Origin: Tethya wilhelma
Lineage: Eukaryota > Porifera > Demospongiae > Tethyida > Tethyidae
NCBI GenBank assembly: GCA_964030475.1
Contig: CAXIPT010000004.1
Location: forward strand, 4,332,211-4,396,210
DNA: 64,000 nucleotides
Direction: 5' to 3'
The notes beneath the pieces are model-generated. The model worked only from the letters and a program-made list of their open reading frames with translations. It had not been told where the DNA came from and did no database searches. The position numbers and the translations under genes were made by a program. Shown one piece after another: positions 12,443 to 23,570 of this stretch (positions within the stretch are counted from its first letter, which is position 1; each line of letters starts with the position of its first letter).

Positions 12443-15400
12443 ACACATATGTGTGAAGCCCTTAAGTTTTTATTCATATTCATGAGGTGATGATGCAGGT
12501 ATATTTAATAATTGTCATGGGAGTTTGATCAAGCGTGCTAATATACATGACTGCAGGTTATAAGCCTCAACTTTACCCCATGTAGGAGTGCTAGTTATAA
12601 ACCACTCTCACAATTGAATTGTCCAGTCTAAGGAGTAAAAAGATAGGCTAGTACTATGAAAGTGTGAGACAGCAGTACTTGTAGCTTATAGGTCTACTTT
12701 GTCAGTTGGAGGGAAAATTGTTATACCAACCTTTACAAATCAGAGAGAATTAAGACTGAACAAGACTAGTGGTCAATATTCTTGCTAACACGATCCCCTT
12801 TGGTTGTCTCTGTGTGACCCAACATCATTGAGGAAGGTGAACAATACTGTAGCATTGTGTTACTTCGTGTAATAGAGTCTAGTTATTGGCCACAGATAGA
12901 AATTAAGCTATAACAGTGCACGGGAATACAAAATCATCCAAGCTTAAGGTGTTTACAGTAGAGCTGGAGGGTCAAGGATTATTGAAAGGAGAGTATTGTA
13001 TTACCACAGGCATATGTAATGTAGCTATATCAAATAGATAGGGAGAAGCAACAAACAACTAATGTTACAGAGTGAATAGATAGCAGAATTGCACTACATA
13101 GACTATCAGATAGCAAATACCAAAATATATCAGTGTCTTAGTATCAAATAAAATTGTTGTATTGTGACCCAAGGATTGCCCAAGTGTGTCAGTGACTGTT
13201 ACCACTCTACAGCTGTAGCAGCAGAGAGAGGTGGAGCTAGTACATGTGCAGTAAGAACAGAGTGACATGGTTACCAGATCTGACTCGATAAAATTTGTGT
13301 CGGTACGTTTTGTTACATTTGTGTATACACCACATACACATCTCTAAGCATAAACATGTATACTTGTACACAGTCATTGGTAGTCTAATGGTTTAGCAAC
13401 ATGATGAAGGAGGAGGGTCTAGCTCGACTCATTGTGTGTGATTGTATGTGTGTTCTAGTTCATTGGGCTACAATTACAGACCTATGATCTGTGGTGCTTC
13501 TTTGCCGATATTCAAATTGAGAGCGTGTGCACGACAAAGGATACTTTGTTCCCAACAAAAACATTTGTTTCCACTTTCAATAACTTGTGATTCACTGTAT
13601 TCATCATACTGAAATAGACACCATTGGCGGCTGCTATTCAACGAACAGTCAACACTAGTTTCAAACAAATCATTTCCTCACTCTCTCACCAAAGAGACTC
13701 AATTACTATAGCCATTGCTCACTCAATGGCTGTTTGCATTTGTCATAGATGTTTGTTTGGTAAATATTGCCACTTGAACAGGTTTCTTAATACAGACCAG
13801 TACAATGGGGGAATTGAATGTGTTCAATAGTAAACCATCTCTGTGGAGAAGGGGCTGTTCTAATCCTGGTCAGCCCACAGATATTTCTGGAAGCCTCTAA
13901 GCCAACACTGTGTAATGGGCAATCCCTTGCCAGTGAATCCGTTCACAAGTGTGCCCACATGTATAACACTCTACCTTAGCAACAGTCAAAGCTGGGGGTG
14001 CAGTCAAAACTATCACCACAAGAATGTAATGACCACACACATTCCAATATTCATGAGCTCCAGTTATTCATGACACACCCATGTTTGTGTATGCTTCATG
14101 TACAAATACAATACTATACTATAGTAACCATTAACCACACAGAACTACCCACTAAAGGAAGAAGTGTGCTTGTTTTGAAAAAAGGAAAAAGTTTCAATCA
14201 AAATAGTTAGAAAACTGTAACTAGTTCCTGTTTAAAGTTTAAAAGTGGTCTTAGGCAATACTTTTGAAGAGGCTTTGATTGGCTATTGAAAAGAGAGTAC
14301 CACAACAAAAGCCTTATGGGTAAGCTTTGTGTGTCTGTTTGTATGAGTGTGGGTGGAGTAGGCAGACATGAAAGCTTGAAAGGATTGAATCCAAGTCATA
14401 ACTATAGAGCAATACTCATTGTACACATGAAGCTTGAAGCAAGACTGTCAAAGAAAGCTGTCACTTTGTTGATTTGAGTGTTTAAGTCAAGAAGAAAGCT
14501 TCTAGAGCTACCTTGTGGTGAATATTGTTGAATGGCTGGGTCAATGCTAGGCAGGATATCCATGGTAAAACCTTATTTACTCCTATTGAGTGTACTGTAC
14601 AGTATGTGTGTAAAGTGGTGTTTGTTTGAACAAGCCAGCTGAAATACCTGCCATTGAAACAATGGTTGTGTCAGCTGAGCTAAGTAGTGTACAAGTGGGT
14701 GGTCTAGTTGGTGATTAAAACTACACACAAAGCACTTGACAATGTGTAAAGGGTGGGTCTTAAAAGAGGACTAACTACATTGTGGGTTGTAGTTGATTGT
14801 TGTTAAAGGTATACAAGTGGGCTGCAGTAAGTGGCTGTCTGTGCACCTGTATATTATAAACACAGCCTAGATTTAGATGGTGGGTTTTGTAAGTAAGGAT
14901 ATCCCCTACAATGAGCATTTAAAACTAAAGTGAGGTTAAAAGCTACATAAAAAGAAAAAATCTTTTTGACAATACTATACCTAAGCATCAATTATATTAC
15001 TATAGCAGATGGTGCTTTATTGCTTGGACATTCTTATTAAAGTCCATCATGACTTGCCATGGGTGAACTCTACCACCCCTATAGGCAAGTGGGAGTGTAC
15101 TGAGATTGTGTAGTGTTAAATGCAGTCACACCCAGATGTTGTGATAAAGTCTCAAACCACAGTCACTTCCATGCTTCATGGAGAATGCATCACCAAAAAA
15201 TTTAATTTCCTATCGAACACAAGGACATCGGGGGGGATCATAATATACTCTGTTTAACTTAACTTGTACACCATCTGTGAGGGACCAACCGGTAACATAA
15301 TGTTACGAGGTGCTATATTGACAGTGTGCCCGCTTATCGCAAAAGACTATTTGCTTGAAATATAATTATATACGTAGCTGTCAATGACACACTGTCACAG

Positions 15401-16457
15401 ACTAGCGATATGGTACAACAAAAAAGATAATTAGACATGATATAGTGCAGAGTTCTACTGAACCCTGAACTATTGTAGCCCCCAAAAGAGTTACATGTGG
15501 TCAGATATATAGCCAGGCCTCTTTCCCAGGAGTTACAAAAAAGATTATCAATTGAGGCTTTAATTGGAGTGGTGTTGTTGGTGTATTGTCTGGTGGATGT
15601 TGGGCAGGGTGATAGGGTGTGTGCGTTGGTAGAAGCTTCAGCAAAAGCTGTGAAGACTGAAACTCAACAAAAACAGCTTCAAATTGGTCAAAACAAAACT
15701 TTAGAGCTGATTTTAGGTTGAAACATGGCCATAAATAGTAAGGTTCAAGTGAGTAGGTTTGCAATGTGGGCTGGGTGATACTTAGACACAGCAATCAGTT
15801 GCACATACCAACATACAAAATAGAAATGCATAGAAAAAAGTCCTTCCAATAAAACTTAAAATTCAGATTACAATGCTTTCAGTCACAACAGACAGGCTTT
15901 GTATGAATACAAGAGAGTGACTTCAATGTCAATATTGCCATGACAATCACTAAAAGAAGTCTTCATAAACTAGTCATTAGGAAGAAACAGAGCCAAGAAA
16001 TAGTAAACACAATAACTCATGACAACCTTTGTGCTATTGAGAGACGTAAGAACCATACCATAAAATCCCAATAGTTAGACATACAGTACCCTAAATGTAT
16101 AGCACAACCTTTGACTGAAGAGATCTCGAATTATTTCAGTAAAGTGATTTCTAAATCCTGTGTAACCCTCCCTGGGCTTAGTTCGGAAATTTAAGCATGA
16201 AAGGACTTGCTACTTGCTAGAATACACCACACATACTGTACTACTTCTCCATAGATCAATTTATAGTTGTTGAACTGATCACAAGAATATTTCCACGTTT
16301 GATGTCTATTGTGTTAATATCATTAAGTAACAGAATATCTCTGGAGGTTCCCGTCTAGTGTCCATGTATGTAGAGTGTAACCTTGAGATGGCTCTCAAGG
16401 GAAAGGCAGGTTGATATAAACAAGGTGCTTTAGGAATGTCGTGGCTAGATTTTGGTT
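11912..16457. other. 4,546-base segment present only in the left arm
   Basis: The right arm reads ccaaactt directly into ttcctatc at 33293/33294, whereas the left arm has 4,546 bases between the same two words. It includes an AC microsatellite (12386-12438) and AT-rich non-coding sequence. I recognise no transposon gene, terminal inverted repeat or target-site duplication. The joint is clean, so it may be a deletion in the right arm or an insertion in the left. Short frames inside show no domain. Confidence 0.75.
12386..12438. repeat. AC microsatellite
   Basis: An uninterrupted run of AC dinucleotides of about 53 bases inside the segment unique to the left arm. Confidence 0.95.
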
Positions 16458-16522
16458 AAGTTTGGTATGAAGGATAGGAGTTTTACAGCCTTCCAAACAT
16501 ATTTTTTGCCAGTATCCATGTC

Positions 16523-16524
<2 letters not shown>

Positions 16525-16562
<38 letters not shown>
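16525..16562. repeat. GT microsatellite
   Basis: A GT run whose reverse-complement partner lies at about 33189-33226, at the position predicted by the arm symmetry. Confidence 0.95.
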
Positions 16563-16565
<3 letters not shown>

Positions 16566-17321
16566 ATGTGTGTGAGTGTGTGGGTGTGTCTTACCGGATC
16601 CAATGACACTTGTTGTTGACACACAAACATTCAATTTACACCAGTTAGATTTCAACACACACATGAAATCTTTCACTGTCAGCAAAAATGACTGGGAACA
16701 TATCCCAGTTAACCAACAAACTGGTAGTCTTTCATTCTACCCATCTGGCCAAGATTAGAATTGAGTATAAGAGATTACTTTGCATCTTACCACTATCTTC
16801 TACTATTCTGTAGTGGCCTACAAATGCTCTGTGTGTAATAGACCATTAAGAGAGGGGCATGAGAGGTTGTTAGCTGGTTGTAATAGATACATAGACTTGG
16901 CCATGGTATACCAAGTATGTACATACCTACATACTCTTGATTAGAATAAAATGTGTGCAATTACATTCATATTTGCCTACTAAACGAATCATCCACATTA
17001 TGATCATCACTAGCACATTAGCAAGTACAAAATTGACACAATTTTTAGATATTTGCCAGTCCACATACTGACATGTAGTTGTAGGCCTTCAGGATGTAAT
17101 GTCTACTTCTGTAATGTGACACTAATAAATACTAATGTATCAAAGTATGGCACCTACATTACAGCCAATTATCAATAGTACATTGATGATATGGTGTGTG
17201 AAAAGCACAAACATGAACTTTATTTGTGATTCGCTAAGATCAAGTTACACAGCCATCATGTACACACTTATGTAGCCACAATTCTAGTGAACTGGTTACT
17301 GACCCTACTGGTTGTTTACTN

Positions 17322-18875
17322 GTACATCTTGCACGGTGCTTGTTTGGCCTCCCTCCACCTCAACTTGAAGCTGTCTGTCTTACTGGCAGTTGCAGTGTCG
17401 GCACTAGCCATGGAGCTAGACTCAGAAACATCATCAGTATCGATGAGATTCCATTCCATCCGTGGCTGATTCTCGAGTTGCTTTTCAAGTTCCTGGATCC
17501 GTTTCTGATAGTCGATTGTTGTTTCTAGACTTGCTTCAAATTGCTTGGAGACATTTCTCAGTTGTCTCTCTCTCTCTTCAATCAGCTTCTCCTTGTCTCT
17601 GATGACTTGTCTAAGCTGTTGGCACTCTCGTTGACTAGACTTTGCAGTCTTTTTACTCTCGTGTATTATGTGTTCTTTTTCTTTCAGGTAACTTTTTTGT
17701 GATTCGATGATGTCTTGAAGTTTTTCAAGTTTCTGAACGTGTTCTTGTTTCAATTTATCAACTGACTCCTCTTCACACTGCAATTGTTGCTGGTCAGAGA
17801 GTGACCGTTCCGTGATAGTGTTTTCTGTCCACTCTATGGTACCATTTGCCTTGAGTGTGTTCTGATGTTCTGGCAAACTTTCACAGGTGTGCTCATTTGA
17901 TGGTTTCACCCTTTCTACAGCTTCTGTAACACTGTTGGTAAACTGAGGTGTTTCTTTCAGAGCTGCTACTCTATGACACAGCTCCTGAGCTGAAGGACGC
18001 TCAGCATCCATATCTTTGAGGCAGTCGAATGCAATGGCTAGAAGAGGGTGGTTGGGATCAACTAGACCAATGTGGTTGTTTCTTCGTTCAACTTCTGAGA
18101 CTCTCACTTCTACCATACCACCTGGGAACTGAGGATGGTCGATCTGAACTGTCTTGTGACGCTCGCCAGGCTTAGGGAAGATCCTTGTCAAAATTTGAAC
18201 AATCAGCACCCCGATTGCAAAGCAGTCGATCTTTACAGTGTAGACAGGATTCTCTTTCAAAGCTTCAGGAGGCATGTAGGCATCTGTACCTGGGCACATG
18301 GTGGCAGATATGCGAGTACTTTGGGAATTTGCATCTGCAAACTTTGCCATACCGAAATCAGTTACTTTCGCTTTGACATTTCCACATAGCAACACATTGT
18401 TGCTGGAGAGATCCCTGTGAGTGATTCCATTTGAATGGAGGTAGGATATGGCTAATGTGATGTGGTGGCAGAATTTGACCTGGATGTGGTAGGGGACTGC
18501 ATCTGGTGAGCTTTCCAAGAAGTGGGTCAAGCTATCGTCCATTAGCTCCATGAGTAAAACTGGCAGGCCAGTTTGAGGATCTTGATGTGTGCCCAGGAAC
18601 TGTACGATGTTTGGATGCTTTATTGCACTCATGAACTCACACTCCTGCATGAAACGACTAATTGGTAATCTGTGTTCTTTTTGACGTTCAATTTGCTGTT
18701 GAGCGTTTGGATCAATAAGAGTTGGGTGAATGATTTTAGCAGCACAAAGCAGATCATCACACAGAGCCTTACAAACAGAGCCATACGATCCAATACCTAG
18801 AGTCTGATCCTTGAGAAGTTGAATTGACTTGAAGCCAATTTTGGATGCATTATCATGATGGTTTTGCTGTGCCAT
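17322..18875 (-). CDS. Kinase - coiled coil - kelch protein, copy 2 (3' end missing at a gap)
   Basis: Minus-strand, intronless, and complete at the 5' end but cut by the N at 17321, inside the segment that leads into the kelch repeats. I place the start at 18875 because MAQQNHH aligns with MALAQHQ, MARPQPQ and MAQTQHQ of the sister genes; an in-frame ATG at 18899 would add eight residues. It shows the glycine loop GIGSYGSV, CAAKII, HRDLSSNN, DFGMAK, MPPEA and then the coiled coil. It overlaps copy 1 (8654-10089) with about 12 amino-acid differences, such as SSPD for SSPN and ALKENP for AVKENP. That fits two alleles, or very recent duplicates, of one gene. Joining the halves would give one complete gene of the family. 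Confidence 0.9.
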
Positions 18876-18899
18876 GCCCTGTAAAGTGGATGTTAACAA

Positions 18900-19972
18900 G
18901 ACTGTCTTTACACTTTATGCATACAATATACAGTGTAGTAATCTCCCCCTTTCCATTGCTAGCCTTCCTGACAAAAGATGCCTCTATAGCCTCTACCATT
19001 CACACATGTAGCTGTTGTGGGTACAAAGTCTGCATGTCATGCAATGTGCTGATGGTGGACAAGGCTTGGGCCTTAGTGACTGATAGATCTGCACATCCAT
19101 GTGTTCTTTTTTGTTGACCACTGATTCTGATTATTGTGTAGTTTGGAGAATTAATTATCTCTCTGTACTGCTTACTAAATGTACCCTTTCCATTGTAATA
19201 ATCTCATCTCTACTTGATCTTTCTTTGATCGATATAATCATAATGTTGATGCAAACTTGAAGTGGACTGTATCTATTCTTGCAGATATAGTCTGAGAATA
19301 ATAACCCTTTTGAAAACATTAACATACCCAGCCTTGCTGTATGTGCTCTATTAATAGAGGCTATGCCTATAAAACTCTCCAGATATGTGCACAAACAGCT
19401 AGACTGGGTATTTAGTGGTGGGTTTGCAGTTCATTGTTTGGCATACCTTTTGAAATGTTGTTACTCTTCTGTCAAACTCTTTTCCAGATAGCAGCTTCAA
19501 AAATGTCAGCTGACAACTGGGAGAGAATTAAGAGGTGGTGTGCTGTATAAGTGATCATTATGGTTTCCACAAAAGAACTTATTAGAATTCCACACTAACC
19601 ACAACTATAGTATATGGTGCCAGGTTGCTTCCTTTTTTATGAATTGACTTGTACTCTCTTGGCTTGAGCACAAAAAATGAAGACACACAAGTTTATTGAC
19701 CTGCTGTGTACTTTCAACATTATGTAGTGTTTATTGTGTGCAAAATTGACATGTTCAATTGTACATTAAGGGTAAAAATGGTACAAGTTCAGTTCTGTGA
19801 CTACCGGTATACGTATGTTGATTGTTTGGAAAGAAAAGCACAACATAAGCATTATACAGATTATACGTAAAATACTACAAGAATTGAATGTGATATGAAA
19901 TTACTGCTTAATTAGGTCTGTTACAATTGAAGAGTTTTAAATATTGTATGAATATTGCTGTGTGTGCACAAC
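18900..19972. other. Spacer between kinase copies 2 and 3
   Basis: AT-rich, with no exon, RNA gene or repeat recognised. It contains the presumed promoter of copy 2 (right of 18875) and the 3' flank of copy 3. Confidence 0.5.
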
Positions 19973-22120
19973 TCATGTAATTGTTGCTATTTCAACTGAG
20001 TCAGTTTCATTTCTAGACTTAGCAGTGTAGCCGCCAACCACTATTAGTTTGTTGTCAGGTACAACAGCAGCATAGCAACAAAATCGGTTTATTTTCATTT
20101 TGCCGATCACCTCCCATGTGTCTGATAAGGGATGGTATATGCGGACTTCTGATGTTGGCATGAATCTAGAGGCATAACCACCGATGGCTAGCAGTTGACC
20201 ATGAAAAGTAACACATGAGGATGCTGTAACTGGGAGATCTGCTACTTTTTCCCATACAGCAGATAGGGTACCAGTACTATGTGGTAGAGCTAATCGTTCT
20301 CTTAGTACCTTTGACCGACAAGATAAGAAGAGATTGTTTAGAGTGCAAGTCTGTACTGAATAGCTACTCCCACCACTTGCCCTTATGCTACCCAGAATGT
20401 AGAGGCGATTGTGGCAGATGGTTGCCGTGGCTTCACAAAGTGGCTCAAGTAGATCTGCAGCCGATGACCACTCCTGAGTGGCCACCTCCATGATTTCAAT
20501 GGTTTTGAGTTTCTTTTCTTCTTGGTCCCATCCTCCAGCAACTATCAGAGCTAGTCCTGTGCACACAGCAACTGATGACGATCTCTTGGTGGGCATTGGT
20601 TGGAACACCTCCTCCCATTTCTTGCTCCTAGTGAGGCTGAATAGCTGATTGGTCACTTTACCATTCTTGTCTTTACCACCGATGGTGGTTAGGAGGTTGT
20701 TTACAATGGCCATTGAGCACACTTCTGTTTCACACTCTGGAAGATGTTCCCATTTATCGTCTGTTGAGTTGTAGGCATGGATATCTCGTGTACCTCCAGC
20801 TCTCAGGTAAACAGTGTCACCATCCACAATGGCATTGGGTCCCCTGACTAGTTTAAGTGGTGCTTTTTGTGCCTCTATCCAACTCAGTTTGAAAGTCTTC
20901 CTAATTTGTGTGTCAATTGCTTTGGTCTCATGTACACTTGAATCACCACTACATATACAGGGATCAGATCTTGAAGAGCTGCATGATTCTGCAACCGGTA
21001 TCAATTGCTCCAGTTCCATTTCTCTTACCCGAAGTAGCTCATCCTTGTCTCTCAAAGCTTGTCTCAATTGGCATATCTCTTCATCTTTGTCTTGAATTTG
21101 TTGTCGTAGTTCACTAATTTCTCCCTCTCTCTCAGCCTCATTACCAGCTGGTTCTGCTCTTTTATCAGGTCTCCCTACACTCTCTCTATACTCAGCCTTT
21201 TCTTTCAAACCTCCAACTTGTCGACACAGCTCCTGAGCTGAAGGACGTTCAACGTGACTATCCTTAAGGCAGTGTAGTGCAATTGTTAGGAGAGGGTGGT
21301 TAGGATCTACTAGATCAATGTGGTTTTTTCTGCGTTCAATTTCAGAGACTCTGACATCGACCGTTCCACCTGGGTATTTAGAATGGTCTATTTGTATGGT
21401 CTTGTGTCGATCTCCAGGATCAGGGAAGCACCTGGTCAGAATCTGGATGATTAGAACTCCTACTGAAAAGCAGTCGATCTTTTTTGTATAGGTAGGTTTT
21501 TCTTTCACAGCTTCAGGAGGCATGTAGACATCAGTACCTGGACACTGTGTTAAGGAAACATGAGTAGCATGAAAATTAATGTTACCAAGCTTTGCCATTC
21601 CAAAATCTGTTATTTTGGCTTTGACATTTCCACACAGTAGCACATTGTTACTGGAGAGATCTCTGTGTGTGACTCCATTTAAATGAAGATAAGCAATAGC
21701 CAATGTAATGTCATTGGTAAAGTTGACCTGGATGTGGTAGGGGACTGCATCTGGTGAACTTTCCAAGAAGTGGGTCAAGCTGTCGTCCATTAGCTCCATT
21801 AGTAACACTGGCAGGCCAGTTTGAGGATCTTGATGTGTGCCCAGGAACTGTACGATGTTTGGATGCTTTATTGCACTCATGAACTCACACTCCTGCATGA
21901 AACGACTAATGGGTAATCTGTGTTCTTTTTGACGTTCAATTTGTTGTTGAGCATTTGGATCAATAAGAGTTGGGTGAATGATTTTAGCAGCACAAAGCAG
22001 ATCATCACACAGAGCCTTACAAACAGAGCCATACGATCCAATACCAAGAGTCTGATCCTTGAGAAGTTGAATTGACTTGAAGCCAATTGCACTCATGTGT
22101 TGATGTTGGGCTAGAGCCAT
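19973..22120 (-). CDS. Kinase - coiled coil - kelch protein, copy 3 (complete)
   Basis: Complete intronless gene of 715 residues. The kinase domain runs from about residue 20 to 305: glycine loop GIGSYGSV 26-33, Lys46 in CAAKII, ECEF 77-80 on helix C, HRDLSSNN 152-159 with Asp154 and Asn159, DFG 172-174, and PPE 201-203. All catalytic residues are present, so an active TKL-group kinase is expected. A short coiled coil (about 330-390) is much reduced compared with copies 1 and 2. The C-terminal kelch region (about 435-715) has Gly-Gly turns LTTIGGKDK, LIVAGGWDQ, LLAIGGYAS and LIVVGGYTA, with one decayed to LYILGSIRA. Residues 12-132 are practically identical to copy 2 whereas the rest differs strongly, a sign of gene conversion. 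The substrate is unknown. Kelch propellers usually bind proteins. Confidence 0.93.
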   Translation of the reverse strand: MALAQHQHMSAIGFKSIQLLKDQTLGIGSYGSVCKALCDDLLCAAKIIHPTLIDPNAQQQIERQKEHRLPISRFMQECEFMSAIKHPNIVQFLGTHQDPQTGLPVLLMELMDDSLTHFLESSPDAVPYHIQVNFTNDITLAIAYLHLNGVTHRDLSSNNVLLCGNVKAKITDFGMAKLGNINFHATHVSLTQCPGTDVYMPPEAVKEKPTYTKKIDCFSVGVLIIQILTRCFPDPGDRHKTIQIDHSKYPGGTVDVRVSEIERRKNHIDLVDPNHPLLTIALHCLKDSHVERPSAQELCRQVGGLKEKAEYRESVGRPDKRAEPAGNEAEREGEISELRQQIQDKDEEICQLRQALRDKDELLRVREMELEQLIPVAESCSSSRSDPCICSGDSSVHETKAIDTQIRKTFKLSWIEAQKAPLKLVRGPNAIVDGDTVYLRAGGTRDIHAYNSTDDKWEHLPECETEVCSMAIVNNLLTTIGGKDKNGKVTNQLFSLTRSKKWEEVFQPMPTKRSSSVAVCTGLALIVAGGWDQEEKKLKTIEIMEVATQEWSSAADLLEPLCEATATICHNRLYILGSIRASGGSSYSVQTCTLNNLFLSCRSKVLRERLALPHSTGTLSAVWEKVADLPVTASSCVTFHGQLLAIGGYASRFMPTSEVRIYHPLSDTWEVIGKMKINRFCCYAAVVPDNKLIVVGGYTAKSRNETDSVEIATIT

Positions 22121-23570
22121 ATTCTAAGACCACTATATAGCTTGATCTTTATTGATGTTACTGTAACAACCTACACCATTAAATTTACAACTGTTGTTTT
22201 GCTCCAGATTGACTCAGTGTTCTTGGCCCTGATCTACTGTCATGTGGTACTTCATGTTTTGTCTCCTTTGGAATGTTGATGAGCGTATACAATATGGCTG
22301 CATGGATATAACACCAATGTGTCTGTAGCTAATCCAAAGGTGTGTAATTACAACATGTGAATGTCAGATGATGTCCACAAAGCAACTATTCAGTAAGAAT
22401 AAAGAGTGACTGTATTGAGCATAAAAAGACTATAGACTGAGAATGTTGAGCCCCATTTACACAATTCTGCATGCTGCATTGTTTACATGTGCATGTGTGC
22501 ATATAAAAAAACTGTTTGGCGATTTGCAGAATAACTTGCCCATTCACCAAATTTTATTACTCACCAAATTTACCTGCTATATATTTACACAAATGCATGG
22601 AGTGCTTGCAATGCATGGTCTAACAACTCTAGGTCAAGACTGCCAAGACACAGACAATTGCAACAGCTCACATGGTAAAAATTGAACAAAATTGGTACCA
22701 AAGACTTTCTTCAAGGTTGTCTTCTAAAGAGTCTTCAGTGTTATAGTGTCTTCACTGGATGGTTCTTGGCTATTTTCCACATGCTGTGGAATATCGTAAT
22801 ATTTTAATTGGATTCTGGATAGAGGGGGAGTTGATGATTAGCCCAGAATAGAAATGGTTTTCTCATACTATTGATAATTCAAAAAGTTTGACTTCCCATG
22901 TAGACACCCCTAATTATACAGAAATCTGATGGTCAAGTGTAGAAAACCATGGTACAAGTACCTATTATTAATTTTGTATCTGCCCACTCAATAATATGTT
23001 TGTAACAATTTGATTATAATCTATAGATGAAACATAGAAATATACTGTATACACCTAGCCTCATACCCAGCCCCTTCTCCTCAGAAGAGCCTGTGTACAC
23101 AAGGCTAGTACCGTATAGTGGGAAAGTCTAACAGGGTTCGAATTTTTTTGCGATTTTCTTGTTCATGATCTGATCACAAAAAAAAAAAGATCTGCAAAAA
23201 TTTAAACAGGTCACGTTGTGCACTTGTAATAATGCTTCCAGTTTGTCATGATCAATACCGTGAAATTTTGAATTGTGAAAATTTGACTTCTTTCAGAAAC
23301 AACTAATCCTGCGAAAATTTGGACCAGCAAAAATATCCTGCTATATAGTATATACTGTTACAAGTCACAACAATAATTGAAGTAATGACAAAAATTGGTA
23401 CTACAGTTTTAAACTAAAATTTAATGTGCATATAAAAGTCTGTAAACAAAGTTAGAGTACTGTATAACCCTACACACCAATATTTAAGATGTTTCTACAC
23501 GTGAGACTATAACTTGCGTATACATGCGTACAAAAATTGTTATTGAGTAATGTGACATGTAAGTGTTGAC
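22121..23570. other. Spacer between kinase copies 3 and 4
   Basis: No exon-like frame was recognised. Around 23115-23345, words such as gcgattttcttg, gcaaaaattt and gcgaaaattt recur in both orientations (for example aaattttgaattgtgaaaat). This suggests a worn inverted-repeat element, but I could not define its ends. Confidence 0.4.

Larger units (their letters stand above)
10091..17306. repeat. Inverted copy of 32445-35092 (probable misplaced haplotype contig)
   Basis: Positions p in 10157-11911 match the reverse complement of position 45205-p, and positions 16458-17306 match 49751-p. Many short frames in the two arms are identical in sequence. The arm is bounded by single Ns at 10090 and 17321, the first at a long AC run. 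The two Ns also split what reads as one kinase gene in two overlapping near-identical halves. The content corresponds to the last part of the big NCAPH2 intron plus exons 17 and 18. A genuine palindrome cannot be excluded from sequence alone. Confidence 0.85.
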
